Program-made: the position numbers and the translations under genes
In this document: positions 32,804 through 44,779 of the stretch, one piece after another
Numbering within the stretch: position 1 is the first letter of the stretch
How the letters are laid out: each line of letters opens with the position of its first letter
The notes under the pieces: model-generated
The model's input: the letters and a program-made list of their open reading frames with translations, nothing else
Told to the model about the DNA's origin: nothing
The model's database searches: none
Assembly: GCA_036346205.1 (NCBI GenBank)
Contig: JARFJB010000003.1
Span: 2,079,501 to 2,143,500, forward strand
Source: Vesta saturnalis
Taxonomy: Eukaryota; Arthropoda; Insecta; Coleoptera; Lampyridae
Length of the DNA: 64,000 bases
Reading direction: 5' to 3'

Positions 32804-33776
32804 CTGAAAACCTCTATTAGCGGTACGCTTTTGCATGTCTGACAACCAAAAAATTCATTGTAACATTTGTCACGTGACCATAGATTAGGTGGGAATTTTA
32901 AAAAATGTTAACGGTAATGTCGCAAAATGGGTCAAATTGACAAGATATCAAAAAATTGCATTAAGAAAATGTATTTACAATATAACAAAGACTCCATATA
33001 CCAATTTTCAACCAAATCAGAGAAAAAAATTAAAATACCATTTATTCCCCTCTGATTTTATTACGAAACATCATAAAATCTTGTTTTGCCTGGAAATAGT
33101 TTTAATAACATACATTACATAATTTTAGGTATTTTAAACTATGAGGTGCACTTTAAAGAGCAATAATTTTCATCCTTATAAGCCGAAATATTTGATTTTT
33201 CCAAAGCCAACTTATAAATTAAAAAATAATCCCAAATTTCAAATGTACTAATCAATATTAAATTTAATAAGGATAAATAATGTGTTGTTAAGTTTTAATT
33301 ACGAGTATTAGTTCGTTTACATTTTATTTACCGGTTAAAAATATTAGATCAGCTCATGCGCTTCAATATACAGGGTATGAACACAACCAGTGACGAGGCT
33401 AAATCGTATTTTCTATATTTACCTCTCACAAATATTTGATTAATTTTGACCTAAAATGGTATAATTTATGTTGTTAAAACTATTTCCAGGTAAACCAAGA
33501 TTTTATGACGTTTCGTAACAAACGCAGAGGTGAATAAATGGTATTTTTTATTTTTCTTTCTGATTTAGTTGAAAATTGTAATATGGGGTCTTTATTGCAT
33601 TCTAAACACATTTTCTTAATACAATTTTTCGATATCTTGTCAATTTGGCCCATTTTTCGGCATCACGGTTAACATTTTTCAAAATTCCCGCCAAATCTAT
33701 AGTCACGTGACAAATATCACAATAGATTTTTTGGTTGTCAAACATGTAGAAACGAGCCCCCAATAGAGTTTTTCAG
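32804..33776. repeat. Inverted-repeat element with arms of about 330 bp
   Basis: The left arm (32804-33137) and right arm (33448-33776, reversed) share phrases such as 'ctctatt', 'gacaaccaaaaaat', 'gtcacgtgac', 'aaattgacaagatatc' and 'cctggaaatagttttaa' in the same order. The 310-bp centre has no known protein. The outer ends are unclear; probably a non-autonomous DNA element. Confidence 0.7.
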
Positions 33777-33957
33777 GGCGGATTTTCACTATTAGCTATA
33801 ATAAATGAATACAAAAATGTGATTAAAACAGTTGCGTACCTTATGCAAGGAAGTGCACTTAAGAGGATGGGTATCTGGACGTATCACAAACGGATATAAT
33901 CTCATACACGTATTGCGTATAAAACAAAAATTTGATACACTGATATTCCTAATTATA

Positions 33958-35670
33958 CAGGGTTGCTCATTAGTGCGTCAAGGTGAATTTGCGGCTAAAC
34001 TGTGAACAGTAGAAAACATGTTTTATACAAAAATCGCTTGAATTCAAGCACGCTATAACCTAAAAATATATTCGCAGATACAGAGTGTTCCATAACAGCG
34101 GTACATAACCTACCTTTCTTATTTTAAACGGAATGGTATAGTTTTTACTGTGGATTTAGTTCCTACTCTGAAAAACAACCACTTCCTATTAAACATGTCG
34201 TATAGCTAAACTGTTTTTGAAGTATTTGTACTTTTAGATAAAAATTAACATTTTTTGTCGTAGTTCAAAAAAAAAAACTCCGAATGTAATTATAATTAGT
34301 GCAGATATTGATCTTTTAAGAAATATTATGACTTACTTAGTTTTTATGCAGAGTGTACCAGAAATGTGAATTTATGTTTTTTTTTGTTTTAAATCTAAAT
34401 AAATATCTTATCTTAAATATAACCTGTATATTATCACATTATTCGAGCGAAAATTGAAAAACCTACATTTTTTATAATAAGCAACTTTTGTCTATCTGGA
34501 ACGGTTTTTGAAATATTTACATTATTAAAATTTTTATTTTAATTCTTCATGATATAATCAATGTGCAATTGTGCACCCTGTATAATATTAGGTATATTGG
34601 CCATAAAAAGATCATTTGCCATACTTAAATAAATCGTAAAAATGTGTTGACTTTTGTATTACGTGTGTGAGTGAGAATATAATTAAAAAAAAAAAATTTT
34701 AATAGATATAAGAATAATACTATGAAGGAAGGAACTTTCTTAAAAAGCGCTCTTTTATTTACGCGTAGAAAGTGTAGTAAAAAGGAGAAAATCATTTTTT
34801 TCTTTGCATCAACATGTTATCAAAATCTTTACGGCTAAAAATAAAAACGTGGGGCGCTCATAATAATTCATTTCTCTACGTCACATGTTTATAATATGAG
34901 TGCCCCACACTTTTTTCTTAGTATTATTTTTATATCTATTAAACGTTTTTTTCTGAAATTAGATTCTGAGTCACATACGTAATACAAAAGGTCAATACAT
35001 TTTACCATTTATTTAAGTATAGCAGCTGTTATGATCGTTTTCTGGTCATTATACCTAATATTATACAGGCTGCACATTTATTACACCACGAAGAATTAAA
35101 ATAAAATTAAAATTGTAAATATTTCAAAAACCGTTACAGATAAACAAAATTTGCCAATCACAAGAAATGTAGGACTTTCAATTTTCTTTCGAATAATGTA
35201 ATACTATACAAGGTGTTGTATTTAAGATAAGGCAGTATTTACATTTAAAACAAAAAATATATAAATTCATATTTCTGGTACACCCTGTATAAAAATTAAA
35301 TAAGTCATAATATATCTTAAAAGATCAATGTCTGTACTAATTACATCGGAGTTACAAATTCATAGATTTGGTAGTAACCTCAAAATAAATTTTTAAACTA
35401 CGACGAAAGATGATAATTTTGTATCTAAAAGTAAAAATATTTCAAAAACAGTTAAGTTTAAGTAAAGTGGTTGTTTGTCAGAGTAGAAACGAAATCCGCA
35501 GTAAAAATAATACCATTCCATTAGAATGAGAAAGATAGGTTATGTATCGCTGGGAAAATAATTTTAGGTTATAGCGTGCTTGAAGGCAAGCAACTTTTGT
35601 ATAAAACATTTTTTTCTATTGTACATAGTTTAGCCGCAAATTCACTTTGACGCACTAATGAGCCACCCTG
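33958..35670. mobile_element. 1.71 kb palindromic (foldback) element with mariner-like ends
   Basis: Ends are CAGGG(T/G)TGGCTCATTAG-like, flanked by TA (33956-33957, 35671-35672). The two halves are inverted copies along nearly their whole length; the centre near 34880 is a tight hairpin with GTGGGGCGCTCATA and TATGAGTGCCCCAC. The left arm has about 125 extra bases (about 34722-34845). No transposase is encoded, so it must depend on enzyme from elsewhere. Confidence 0.8.
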
Positions 35671-35884
35671 TATATACTAAGAAAAAAATATCAACATATC
35701 CACTACAATTTAATTATTGAAAGAAAAAATGCTACAATATGCCTAAATATATACAAATAATGTAAATATGTGTACAAATAACAACACAAATCCAAAACTT
35801 CAATTTAGGCAACGATAACCAAAAATTGGCATGTTACAACGTGTCAATGGACAGAACATTTTATATGAAATGAAGCACGTCGTT

Positions 35885-36154
35885 GTAGCCAAAATTAAGT
35901 TTTTGAGAGAGTTTCTGGAGTTGCAAACTTCAGGCCAAGATGTCATATTTGTGTATCTAGACTAAGCGTGAATTTATCAAAATAATTCTAATATTAATCG
36001 TTGGGTGCTTGATCCTGACATTAAAAGTAATCCATCTAAAAGTGAAGGTAAAAGGTATACCTTTTTACACGCGGGGTGTAATTTAGGTTTTTTGGAGAAC
36101 TACGACTATTTACTCGATTCGGGGAACAAGGATCGGGTTATTGCTAACTTGTAA
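35885..36154 (+). pseudogene. Tc1/mariner-like DDE transposase fragment
   Basis: One frame with two internal stops reads IKFLREFLELQTSGQDVIFV then YLD, stop, A, stop, IYQNN, matching a conserved YLDExW box with the first catalytic Asp, then RWVLDPD and SEGKRYTFLHAGCNLGFLEN, the HAGxxxGF segment. It ends at a stop at 36152-36154. The second and third catalytic residues are absent. The family is the same kind as the copy at 37890-38460 on the other strand, which also has an HAG box. Confidence 0.65.
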
Positions 36155-36159
36155 ATTCT

Positions 36160-37580
36160 CTTTTTTACTTTGTGGACATCGCTGTGAATTTACTTTACAT
36201 ACTTAGACAAACTCCTCCATCCGCTCATTTATTTTAATTGTAACTTCATTGGACCTAAGCTTCAACACAGCAAACAATTATTCTTAATCACTTTAATTGG
36301 GAGTTTAATATACTAACAGAAAGACGATTTTGCAAACGCGAAATCTTCTAGGAAACGCTTTTCAATTTTCTCCATTGTAATAATCCGCATCTCAATACCA
36401 TGCGTGCACGACGGATCTCTATAATTTTTAATTGTAAAACGGTGAACACTGGATTTTATATCTTCCACTCCTTTTGTAAAAGGCTCTGCATTCTTTAATA
36501 ACTTGGTTTAAGGCCTTTCTACAGCTCATTTGAATTTTATACACATATGATTAATCGAAGTAAAAACTTTGTTCTTCTAATATTTCGTACATATCTCTAC
36601 TTATTTCACTTAATTCTTAGGTGTAAGTGTTGCCTCAAGATAAGAGCTAACTGGTAACTTGTAATTGTAACTTGATTGTTGTCGAACATTGCGAATTACT
36701 CTTGGAATAGTACCGATTGATGCCAATGCACACTATGTATGTATTAGATACCAATGTATTAATGGGGAATTACAAAACACTAACATAGGTTGTGAATCAA
36801 TTCTATGTACACTGAAACTGTAATTTTATCTACCTGTGATCGTGAATACTGCTATTTCTTTTATATGGGGTTTACTTTAATCTAAATCAGAATGGGAAAG
36901 CTTACGAATAGAAGTTAACGTTTGAATCAATCATCTAATGTAAATCAGAACGCCAGATGTTTACTCCCAGAATCTTTAATTTGATTCTAATTAATTGATT
37001 CTTAAGCGCGCAACTTCTGTTGTATTTTATTCACCTACAGCTGATTATGCTATCCTTGGGTTGTACGCTGGGATTGCCTAACGTACCTAAACTATTTAAC
37101 CAGTGCATCAACAGAACTACTTTGGTGATTCTATAAAATAAATGTTGCTATTGCATAAAACTTACTTATATACGAACTTTTCCAACTATAGCGCGTCCAA
37201 ACCTCCAAATTCAGTATGGGGCTTATGGAAAAACAGGGCAGGATTGCCAAACGTATTATGTCAATAGATTACTGCACCTATTAAGGTTATAATAATACCA
37301 TATCTACGGTACGAGAGACACAATTTCTAACCTCAAAATTAAATTAAAATATCTGCAATGCAATGCAAGCAATACAATAAATCTGCAATGTACTTATCAA
37401 TATACCGTAATCTATACAAATCGAATCTTTGAACTGTATTTTTTAGAAAAGCGAAGTAAGCGTATGTAATATAGGGGTACATTACATGACAATATTATGA
37501 GTTACATTACCCTGTACACGGGATTGTGACTTTTTATTAAAGTTTGATTATAGCTGCATCATTTATTTCTATTGTAATAT
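36160..37580. other. No gene recognised
   Basis: AT-rich DNA without motifs. A short inverted pair (about 37595-37610 and 37644-37659, 'tgtagctattaaat' and 'atttaatagcca') near its right end may be an end of the DDE element that follows. Confidence 0.35.
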
Positions 37581-37889
37581 AATATAATATAGGAAGTGTA
37601 GCTATTAAATAAGGAGACTAATGCTGTGAAATATTTTATTTTGATTTAATAGCCACGCCTCGTATTTTAGTAAATTTTTTTGTTTTTCAGTACAGTTTAA
37701 TCCCTCGAATCTTCGGATGATTATTCTGTAACGTTGATTATAAACTTTGAAATATCACCTTGAAGGTTATCAGCTACCCACATCTTACCTTCAACGATCC
37801 TTATGAGACTTATATAATGTTGCCAATTTTCAATCGTCACTTTTTCGTAACCAAATTTTATTAATTCCTGACTTTAAAAGTCTTCTTAT

Positions 37890-38460
37890 TCATTTTAATA
37901 TGATGTTTGACTTGTGCTCATACCATTTCTATTGGGTTTAATTCGCAGTGGTAAGGAGGCAAACGAAGAACCTCATGACCTCTTTCTTGTGCCACCATAT
38001 CAAGTTTATTTTTGTCATATAGATACCTCACTTGTGCTACAGTATCCAACACGTCTCTCTTCAACACATTATCTTCAACGGGCATTTATTTCTTACTAAG
38101 CCAATCTACAATTTGTTCTTTTCGCCACGCCATTGTTGGAATCTTCTCTACCTTCCTGCTGTGATAAGAAGCATTGTCAATAACGATAATTGAATTTGGT
38201 GGTATATTTGGAATGAGTTGATCTATAAACCACTTCTCGTAAGTGTATGCATCCATTTCATTGTGCACATCGGCTGTGTTCTTTTTACAGAGAAAAGTAA
38301 GTTTCGCACCAGGAATAAAAACATCATCACCACCAGCATGAACTAAGGCAAATCGGGATCCCAAGACCACTTGGTGATTTTAAACTTGTACTGAGCCCTT
38401 GAACAAATGCCTGCCGACCACTTTCAATAGTGGTGAGTAGTAATACAAGGCCGAGCCTTA
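37890..38460 (-). pseudogene. Tc1/mariner-like DDE transposase, C-terminal half
   Basis: Minus strand: RFALVHAGGDDVFIPGAKL, HNEMDAYTYEKWFIDQLIP, then NSIIVIDNASYHSRKVE (second catalytic D in the V-I-D-N-A-x-Y-H box) and QIVDWLSKK up to a TAA near 38087. Past this stop the same frame reads VLDTVAQVRYLYDKNKLD and GHEVLRLPPYHCELNPIE, with the last catalytic Glu in C-E-L-N-P-I-E, followed by another stop where the family has Trp. Two nonsense codons make it inactive. The N-terminal region is degraded beyond 38400. No ends found with confidence. Confidence 0.75.
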
Positions 38461-38639
38461 CCCAAAAAGTCACTACATTTGTAAGGTCACCTTGGGGGTC
38501 AGTTGATAGCTGGGTTGTGTCCTCGCTAAAACGTGGTGTATCATAGCTAAAAATAGCCCGTTCGCGTCATAGCTAAAAATTATAGTGACAGCACCATCAT
38601 TAAAAATAGCTGAAGGTTAATATCATGTTGAAGATGTCT

Positions 38640-41600
38640 TTGTTAAAAGTGAATGTTGTACTGATATGCCAATTTATCAACCCTCAAGATATGAATGTAG
38701 AATAAAGAATTTTTCTACCAGAAATTCCGTGATTGACTTTGGCACAACTCTCAAGCAGCCGTATCAAAGGGAAATAGTTGACAAATTGACAGTTAAACGG
38801 GAAGAGTTTCAAGAAGAAGTATCGGGGTTTGATCTAAGTGAAGTTTTGCATTTGAAAGTAAACATAAATAATTAAGTTCCCATAAGGGGTGGCATTTCTA
38901 CTTTCATCACAGTTCCACGTTTCATTGCACTAAAGAGGGCTGTTGTTAATATTAAAAATCACGATAAATTTCGTTTTCTTTGGCTATCCACATTTCGATG
39001 ACATATTGAATCGTGGCACGATTAAATTTCCCGTTAAATTAACAGACATAAAAAAATTGGAAAATCTGAACCGTCTATCCGTAAATTTATACTGCATAGT
39101 AAAAAAGCATGTAATGCCATTCATGATAAGTGATAATCACAACCATAATTTTCCCACGATAAATTTATTAGTAGGGCAAACGTCAACAACCAATATTACC
39201 ACTTTACGTGGATCAAGAACAGCGTTGTTGTCCTCTCAACTTTCCAATCGAGGATACAAAAAAATTTTTGTAACATATACTTAAATACTTTTTCCCCTAA
39301 CACTCTGTTGCTGAAACTCTCCTCTAACTGCTATCAAATAAATAAATGCCCGGTTAAATTGTCCAACGAAAACCAAACATTTTTAGAGTTTACGCACTGT
39401 TCATATAAGGAAAAGGTTCCTTTGCTATTTACGCAGATATTGAGAGTATTTTAGAAAAATGTTCCAATTTTCCAGATGTTGGTGTATTGCGTTTTATCTC
39501 AAGTGCTCTTACGATGGCACTTTATCAAATTTTTCTGCCATAGAGGGCAGATCGCATTACGTGGTTTATCAATCAGTTACGTAACATCGCAAATTCGGTC
39601 AATTCAATTGTTACTAACGTAATTCCCATACAACCGCTAAGCTTGGTTCAACTACAAAATTTTGATGAGGCTACGCAGTGTCACGTATGCGAAAATGAAA
39701 TTAAAGTAAAGGACCACTCGCATCTCATAGGGATCCATAGAGGGGCTGCCCATAATAACTGTAACTTAAACTTTCAAGATTCTCACAAAATCCCTGTAGT
39801 ATTCCATAACCTAAGCGGGTACAATGCTCATTTTTTCATTAATTAAATAGCAACCGGTATTCCTGGACCTGTTAAACTCTTGCCATTAAACAAAGAAAAC
39901 TATATTTCTTTTACAAAACATGTTGACAGTACAAGCATTCAGTTTAAATTTATCGACTCGTTTCGATGTATGAGCAGCAGTTTAAACAAGTTATGTTCCT
40001 ACTTGGATAATGACAAAAAATCCATAACTAGATTACACAACCGTAACGAAACCGAATTTGATTTGATAACGAGAAAATGTGTTTTTCCATATGAGTACAT
40101 AGATTCTTGGGAAAAGTTAAATGAGACCTCTCTACCGACTAAAGAGGGATTCTTTATTTATTTGCATAACGAAAGTGTCAGTAGTAAAGCATACGAGCAT
40201 GCTTAAAAGTATGGCGTGTTTTTGATATTCGAACGTTGGGTCAGTATTTGGACCTGTCTAAAAACTGACCTTCTTTTAGCGGATATCTTTGAACATTTTC
40301 GCAACACCTGCCTGCAAACCTACCTTCTTGATCCATTACACTACTATACGAATCCCGGTCTAGCACCTGATGCAATGTTAAAAACTACACAAGTCAGATT
40401 ATGTTCATTGAGAAGGATATTAGGGGAGGCGTCACTCAATGCAGTACTCGTTACGCAAAAGCCAACAACAAATACATGTCGGAATGATTCGATCCCGAAC
40501 TTCAAACCACCTATTTAATGTAATATGACGTAAATTCGCTTAATGGAGCCACCATGTGTGAATCGTTACCGATCGGGAACTTTAATTTTGTGGGAAACTT
40601 TGAAGACTTGGACATAATAAATCATCCCGATGATTCCGAGATTGAGTACATTTTGGATTGCGATTTAGACTATCCGAAAGATTTGCATGAATCCCACAGT
40701 AACCTGCCGTTAACGCCCGAACATATGATTCCACCCGGATCTAAAATTAAGAAACTTTTGTTAATTTTGTATCCTAAACGGCACTATATCGTGCACTATA
40801 GAAACTTGAAGTTGTATTTAAACACGATTTAAAACTTGTAAAAATCAACCGTGTCTTGCGTTTTACACAATCACCGTGGCTACGAAGCTATATCGAGTTA
40901 AATACAAAAATGAGACAGCAGGCCAAAAACAAATTTACCATAATTGTTTTTTAATTAATGGTGAACAGCGTTTATGGCAAGCTTATGGAAAATGTAAGAA
41001 AATATAAAGACGTACAGTTGGTTACGAAATAGGGGGGGGGGTCGATATGGGGCACGTGCGTATATCGCAAAACCCAATTTTCATAGTTGTACCATATTCG
41101 ATGAGAATTTGGTCATTATTGAAATGAATCGATTAGAAGCCTTTCTAAGTAAACCCATATATACAGGCTTTGCAGTCTTGGGCATCTCAAAAATTTTCCT
41201 GTACGGTTTTCATTATAGTTACATTTTGCCGTAATTTAAAAATGATGCTAAATTATTATAGTCTAGTTGCGCTTTCACAGTTGCCGACATATATGAATCC
41301 ATTAAGGAGGATATTCACCGATATGATACATCTGATTATGAATGCAATAACATTTATGGAATTCCTCTCGTCAACAAAAAGGTGGCCGGTTTGATGAAGG
41401 ATGAAAATCACGGTAAAATTATGTTAGAATTTATTAGACTTCGTGCCAAAATGTATGCCTACCGAGTGGATAAACAAAAAGAAATGCTGGCCACTGCGGC
41501 CAGCATTAGAGAAATAGCTTTACAGGATTACAAAGAATCTTTGTTTAATAAGGCAGTGGTAAAAAATATCAGCACCTAATTAAATCAAAGAAACATTCAG

Positions 41601-41760
41601 TGTATACGATCAATCAAAATAAAATTGTTTTCAGTCCCTACGATGACAAACGAGTTATAACAGCAAACTCTCTTACAACTCGCCCTTGGGGTTACAATTC
41701 AACTATTTCCGTCTGAATACTTCTCAGTAACGTTTAATTTTTTGAATTTACATTTCAGAT
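38640..41760 (+). pseudogene. Polinton-type DNA polymerase B (protein-primed family), broken
   Basis: Fragments lie in order in several frames. N-terminal region: 38666-39290 (EFQEEVSGFDLSEVLHL, FPVKLTDIKKLE, SSQLSNRGYKKIF). Exonuclease: FAIYADIESILEK near 39420 (Exo I D-x-E), a zinc-like CHVC...KDHSHLIG...RGAAHNNC block (39643-39846) and VFHNLSGYNAHFF. Then DSWEKLNETSLP and KTDLLLADIFEHFRN. Polymerase motif A text YDVNSLNG (just before 40554), motif B NSVYGKLMENV (about 40960). Where motif C (D-x-D-S) should be, near 41245, the frame is damaged and the aspartates are lost. C-terminal LRAKMYAYRVDKQKE and SPYDDKR remain. Not functional. Confidence 0.8.
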
Positions 41761-41761
41761 C

Positions 41762-42401
41762 ATGAGCGCCAGTTGGAGCATTCGTTCAGAAAAACACGTT
41801 CGCATGGAACAAGAGCTCGGTCATGCTACGAGTGCGATATACACAAAATATTTAAAGAGTGCTATAATGGATATATCATCAACTGAAAACTATTTTTTTA
41901 TTAATGCGATTTTGCAAGATATTGTTCTACCGGACGAGGTGCATCAAAACGGGAAATGTGTGCGCGAATAAAATTACATTGCTGTTCAATAAAAAGAGTG
42001 AACTGGATAATTTAATTAAGAAAGTTGTCAATATGTGTACGATGGTAAATAATGAAAGTATAACTGGTTATCAACTTGAATCATTTGCCTTACAATCACA
42101 CATCAAAATGTATATACTTGACTTAAGTAAGACGTTATATAATGTTCACAGTATCTTAGGTAATTATAAGAATTTGTCGGTACGGCCATCGAATACTCAA
42201 ACTCTAAGACTCTGGAAATTCTTTGGAAAATGTGCAAAGAGCGGGATATCAAGTACCCTCTTAGACCGTCAGATGACCTTCATCATAAACGAGTGCACGA
42301 ATGGTTACTGGAGAATATTCGCAAAGGTGTTCAAAATCCAAATACGCTCCTTTGATGGACCAACTGTCCAGACAACGTATTTTGGCCATCCACTGAACTA
42401 A
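41762..42401 (+). pseudogene. Unidentified Polinton-region ORF, frameshifted
   Basis: Two overlapping frames (41762-41971 and 41904-42401) appear to be one gene with a shift near 41970: the first ends in DEVHQNGKCVRE and the second continues NKITLLFNKKSELDNLIKKV. It contains FALQSHIKMYILDLSK and several basic patches but no motif that I recognise. It follows the polymerase by a few bases on the same strand and ends shortly before the convergent integrase, so it probably belongs to the same element. I do not assign a function. Confidence 0.4.
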
Positions 42402-42539
42402 GCAAATAGCAAAAGACGTTATCTTTAGTCTCAGAAATGCATGTAAAGAAAGATGTTTAAAAAACCTTTGTATGGTGAGATGGAATAAAAAACGATATGC
42501 TGAGTTTTTGTTTATAGTTAAGTAGTTACATTAATATGC

Positions 42540-43420
42540 TTATAAAACTACATTGTCATCATCGAACCACCAATATTCGTTTAATCCCAACCATTTTACG
42601 TACACTGTATTCTTCTTATGTCGAATGACCTTTTCCACCAAGTACACGTCCGGATATTTAGCCTTTTGAAGTTCCTGTCTATAAAATCCACCTAGTATAG
42701 GTGTCCCTTTCATGTCTTCTAGCAAGTACGTGACCAGATTGGTTACGCGTACTTTAACAATCTTGAAAAGTTCACTCGACCAATTGGGTACATAACTTTC
42801 ATCAAATATGCTTTTAAATTTACTAATGCGAACTGTCGCCCACCATGAATCGATCCTTTTGATTGAAGATTTTGAGATTCGAATATACATTAAGCGGTGG
42901 GTTAGCATTTACTTCGCTAGGTTTCATTCCGATCGCCCGATGTTGACGATTATTGTATTCTGTCGGTACTTCCTCGAGAAGTCTTCCAATCCATACGTAT
43001 TTTCCACGCAGCCCAAATTTTTTACACAAGGTATTCTTGGTGATCCTAATCACTCTTTCTGCTATGCTAGCCTTTTTCGTGCTGTAGGTGGAGTAGTGAT
43101 TAATGTTATGATTCATCATCAGTTTATCGAAATGATTATTATAGAACTCCTTTCCAGCATCTGTTTGCAAATTCTTAGGCGTCCGTTCTTTAAAAATGGT
43201 TTGCATAGCTTTTGTCACATCTGCACCCGTCTTCGTCTTCAATCCTCTCGTCCATAGGTATTTAGAGAAACAGGTGATAACTACCAGCATTTATTCTGTT
43301 TGGCGTAAGGTACAAATTCAGCTAAATCGGCTTGCCATAGATCATCGAATCCTTTAATAATTGTGCGTTTACATGTGAAATTTTTACGTGCCGGTTTATG
43401 CAACTCGTTTACTACTTGTT
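42540..43420 (-). pseudogene. Polinton-type integrase with C-terminal chromodomain
   Basis: Minus strand. N-terminal part near 43300-43420 reads HKPARKNFTCKRT and DDLWQADLAEFVPYAK (first catalytic Asp in the W-Q-A-D box). A frameshift near 43290 leads to LVVITCFSKYLWTRGLK, NLQTDAGKEFYNNHFDKLM (second Asp) and KASIAERVIRITKN (catalytic Glu), then EYNNRQHRAIGMKPSEV. After a second shift near 42830 comes YVPNWSSELFKI and the end YLVEKVIRHKKNTVYVKWLG, a chromodomain, with stop at 42540. This is the usual Polinton/Maverick integrase order. The three catalytic residues remain but the gene is broken in at least two places. Confidence 0.85.
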
Positions 43421-44172
43421 CCATCCTTTATCAATTTACTTGAAGTTTCTTTAGTTGCATTCAAATCTACCTCTACTATCTCAACGTAATGACGTACACC
43501 ATCTATAAGGGACTTCACTAACTGGATAGAAAACTCGAGGTAACTTTTATATATGGTATCAGTGTTTTCTTGAGGATCGGCCACCTGCCTTAAGCGGTTC
43601 CCATTTAAATGAAACCTCGTCAATTCCTAGTGCTGTAAGGTTAACGCGTTCGATGGGATCGGCTACATTACTTAAACGCTTATTTTCCACATTGAACTTG
43701 TCAACGGTAACGGAGAATTGCGTTTTTAGCAGTTTATGGAATTGAGCGTGAACATGAGAGCGTCCATCGTTGTGCAAACTATAGGTGACTAAAAAATTGT
43801 TTGGAAGGTTTCTCAATATATCCATCTTCCTTTCCACGATTGATATGATATCGTTGACGAGTCCACTATTACCGGCCATTTTTTTAGCCCATAGTACTTC
43901 CAAATCGTAAATCAATTCATGCACGTTGTTCCAGTATTTGTATTCAACCGGTCGCCCCATTTCTTTGAACACTGCTCCTTTACCCCATTTTTCTCCTTCA
44001 CCTCCGCCTTCTCCAGCAAGGGTTTAATTATCCCTGTATATTTTTTGGCACGTGTACCTCTTAATTGATCATCCGGGTTGTTATCGCGACGAGCTGCATT
44101 AGATGCAATTAAGATCTGTATATAGTTCGCTTTATCTTCGCTAGTTATTAGACGTTCGCCTTGTTCATTCAT
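43396..44172 (-). pseudogene. Tail-fibre-like Polinton-associated protein
   Basis: Three minus-strand frames in order: 43912-44172 (MNEQGERLITSEDKANYI, then RGTRAKKYTGIIKPLLEK), 43559-43972 (WNNVHELIYDLEVLWAKKM, then NKRLSNVADPIERVNLTALG) and 43396-43623 (NRLRQVADPQENTDTIYKSY). The twice-occurring R-L-x-x-V-A-D-P-x-E motif resembles the repeated motif near trimerised tail-fibre shafts of phages and related proteins in insect Polintons. It lies just upstream of the integrase on the same strand and overlaps its start. At least two frameshifts. A role in particle structure is only inferred. Confidence 0.5.
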
Positions 44173-44497
44173 GATTATTAGGTCATAGAGACCGCTCGTA
44201 CCACTGTACCGAACTCCGTTAATAACTAAATGCTTTCTATCTATCTTAAGTTCTTTTGGTCGTGTTTAAATGTACACATTAAGTATATATAGTAACACCT
44301 TCTTTCTTCTTTTTAATTTAATTAGTATTCGTTCATCATGGTAAGTTGTAAGATAACTTAACAATAGTATTGGTAACTAATTATAACATTATTTTTAGAT
44401 GTAAGCTAGAACTATTAATTTTTACAGTTCATGAGATAAAGGAAACTATTTCTCCTAGTAATATAAGAAACACATAATACTCGTGGAAATCTAAAAT

Positions 44498-44502
<5 letters not shown>

Positions 44503-44549
<47 letters not shown>
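44503..44549. repeat. (AT)n microsatellite
   Basis: About 23 AT units. The text just left, 'actcgtggaaat', recurs next to the (AT)n at 47116. Confidence 0.95.
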
Positions 44550-44552
<3 letters not shown>

Positions 44553-44779
44553 AATTTTAATAACTGTGTATACTTATATTTTAAAGGATAATGCTGGGAT
44601 TTCCTAGTTCCAGTAGGCATATAAGTACAAAGTCAAAATGTGGTAAAATTTATTAGTTTTTTATATATTTCGGTTAACAATTTTAACTTGATCAGAAAAA
44701 CGTAATAAAATGGAAATTTATTGGTGAACAAATTAATTGATTAACGTGAGTGACATATTGTATATCACTCTAATAAAAC

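Larger units (their letters stand above)
38640..44250. mobile_element. Polinton/Maverick-like element, degraded
   Basis: A type-B DNA polymerase relic on the plus strand and a retroviral-type integrase with chromodomain plus a tail-fibre-like gene on the minus strand, converging near 42.4-42.5 kb. This pairing defines Polintons and related virus-like elements. ATPase, protease and capsid genes were not recognised, and no long terminal repeats were found, so this is a partial copy. The limits given are those of recognisable coding sequence. Confidence 0.75.
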
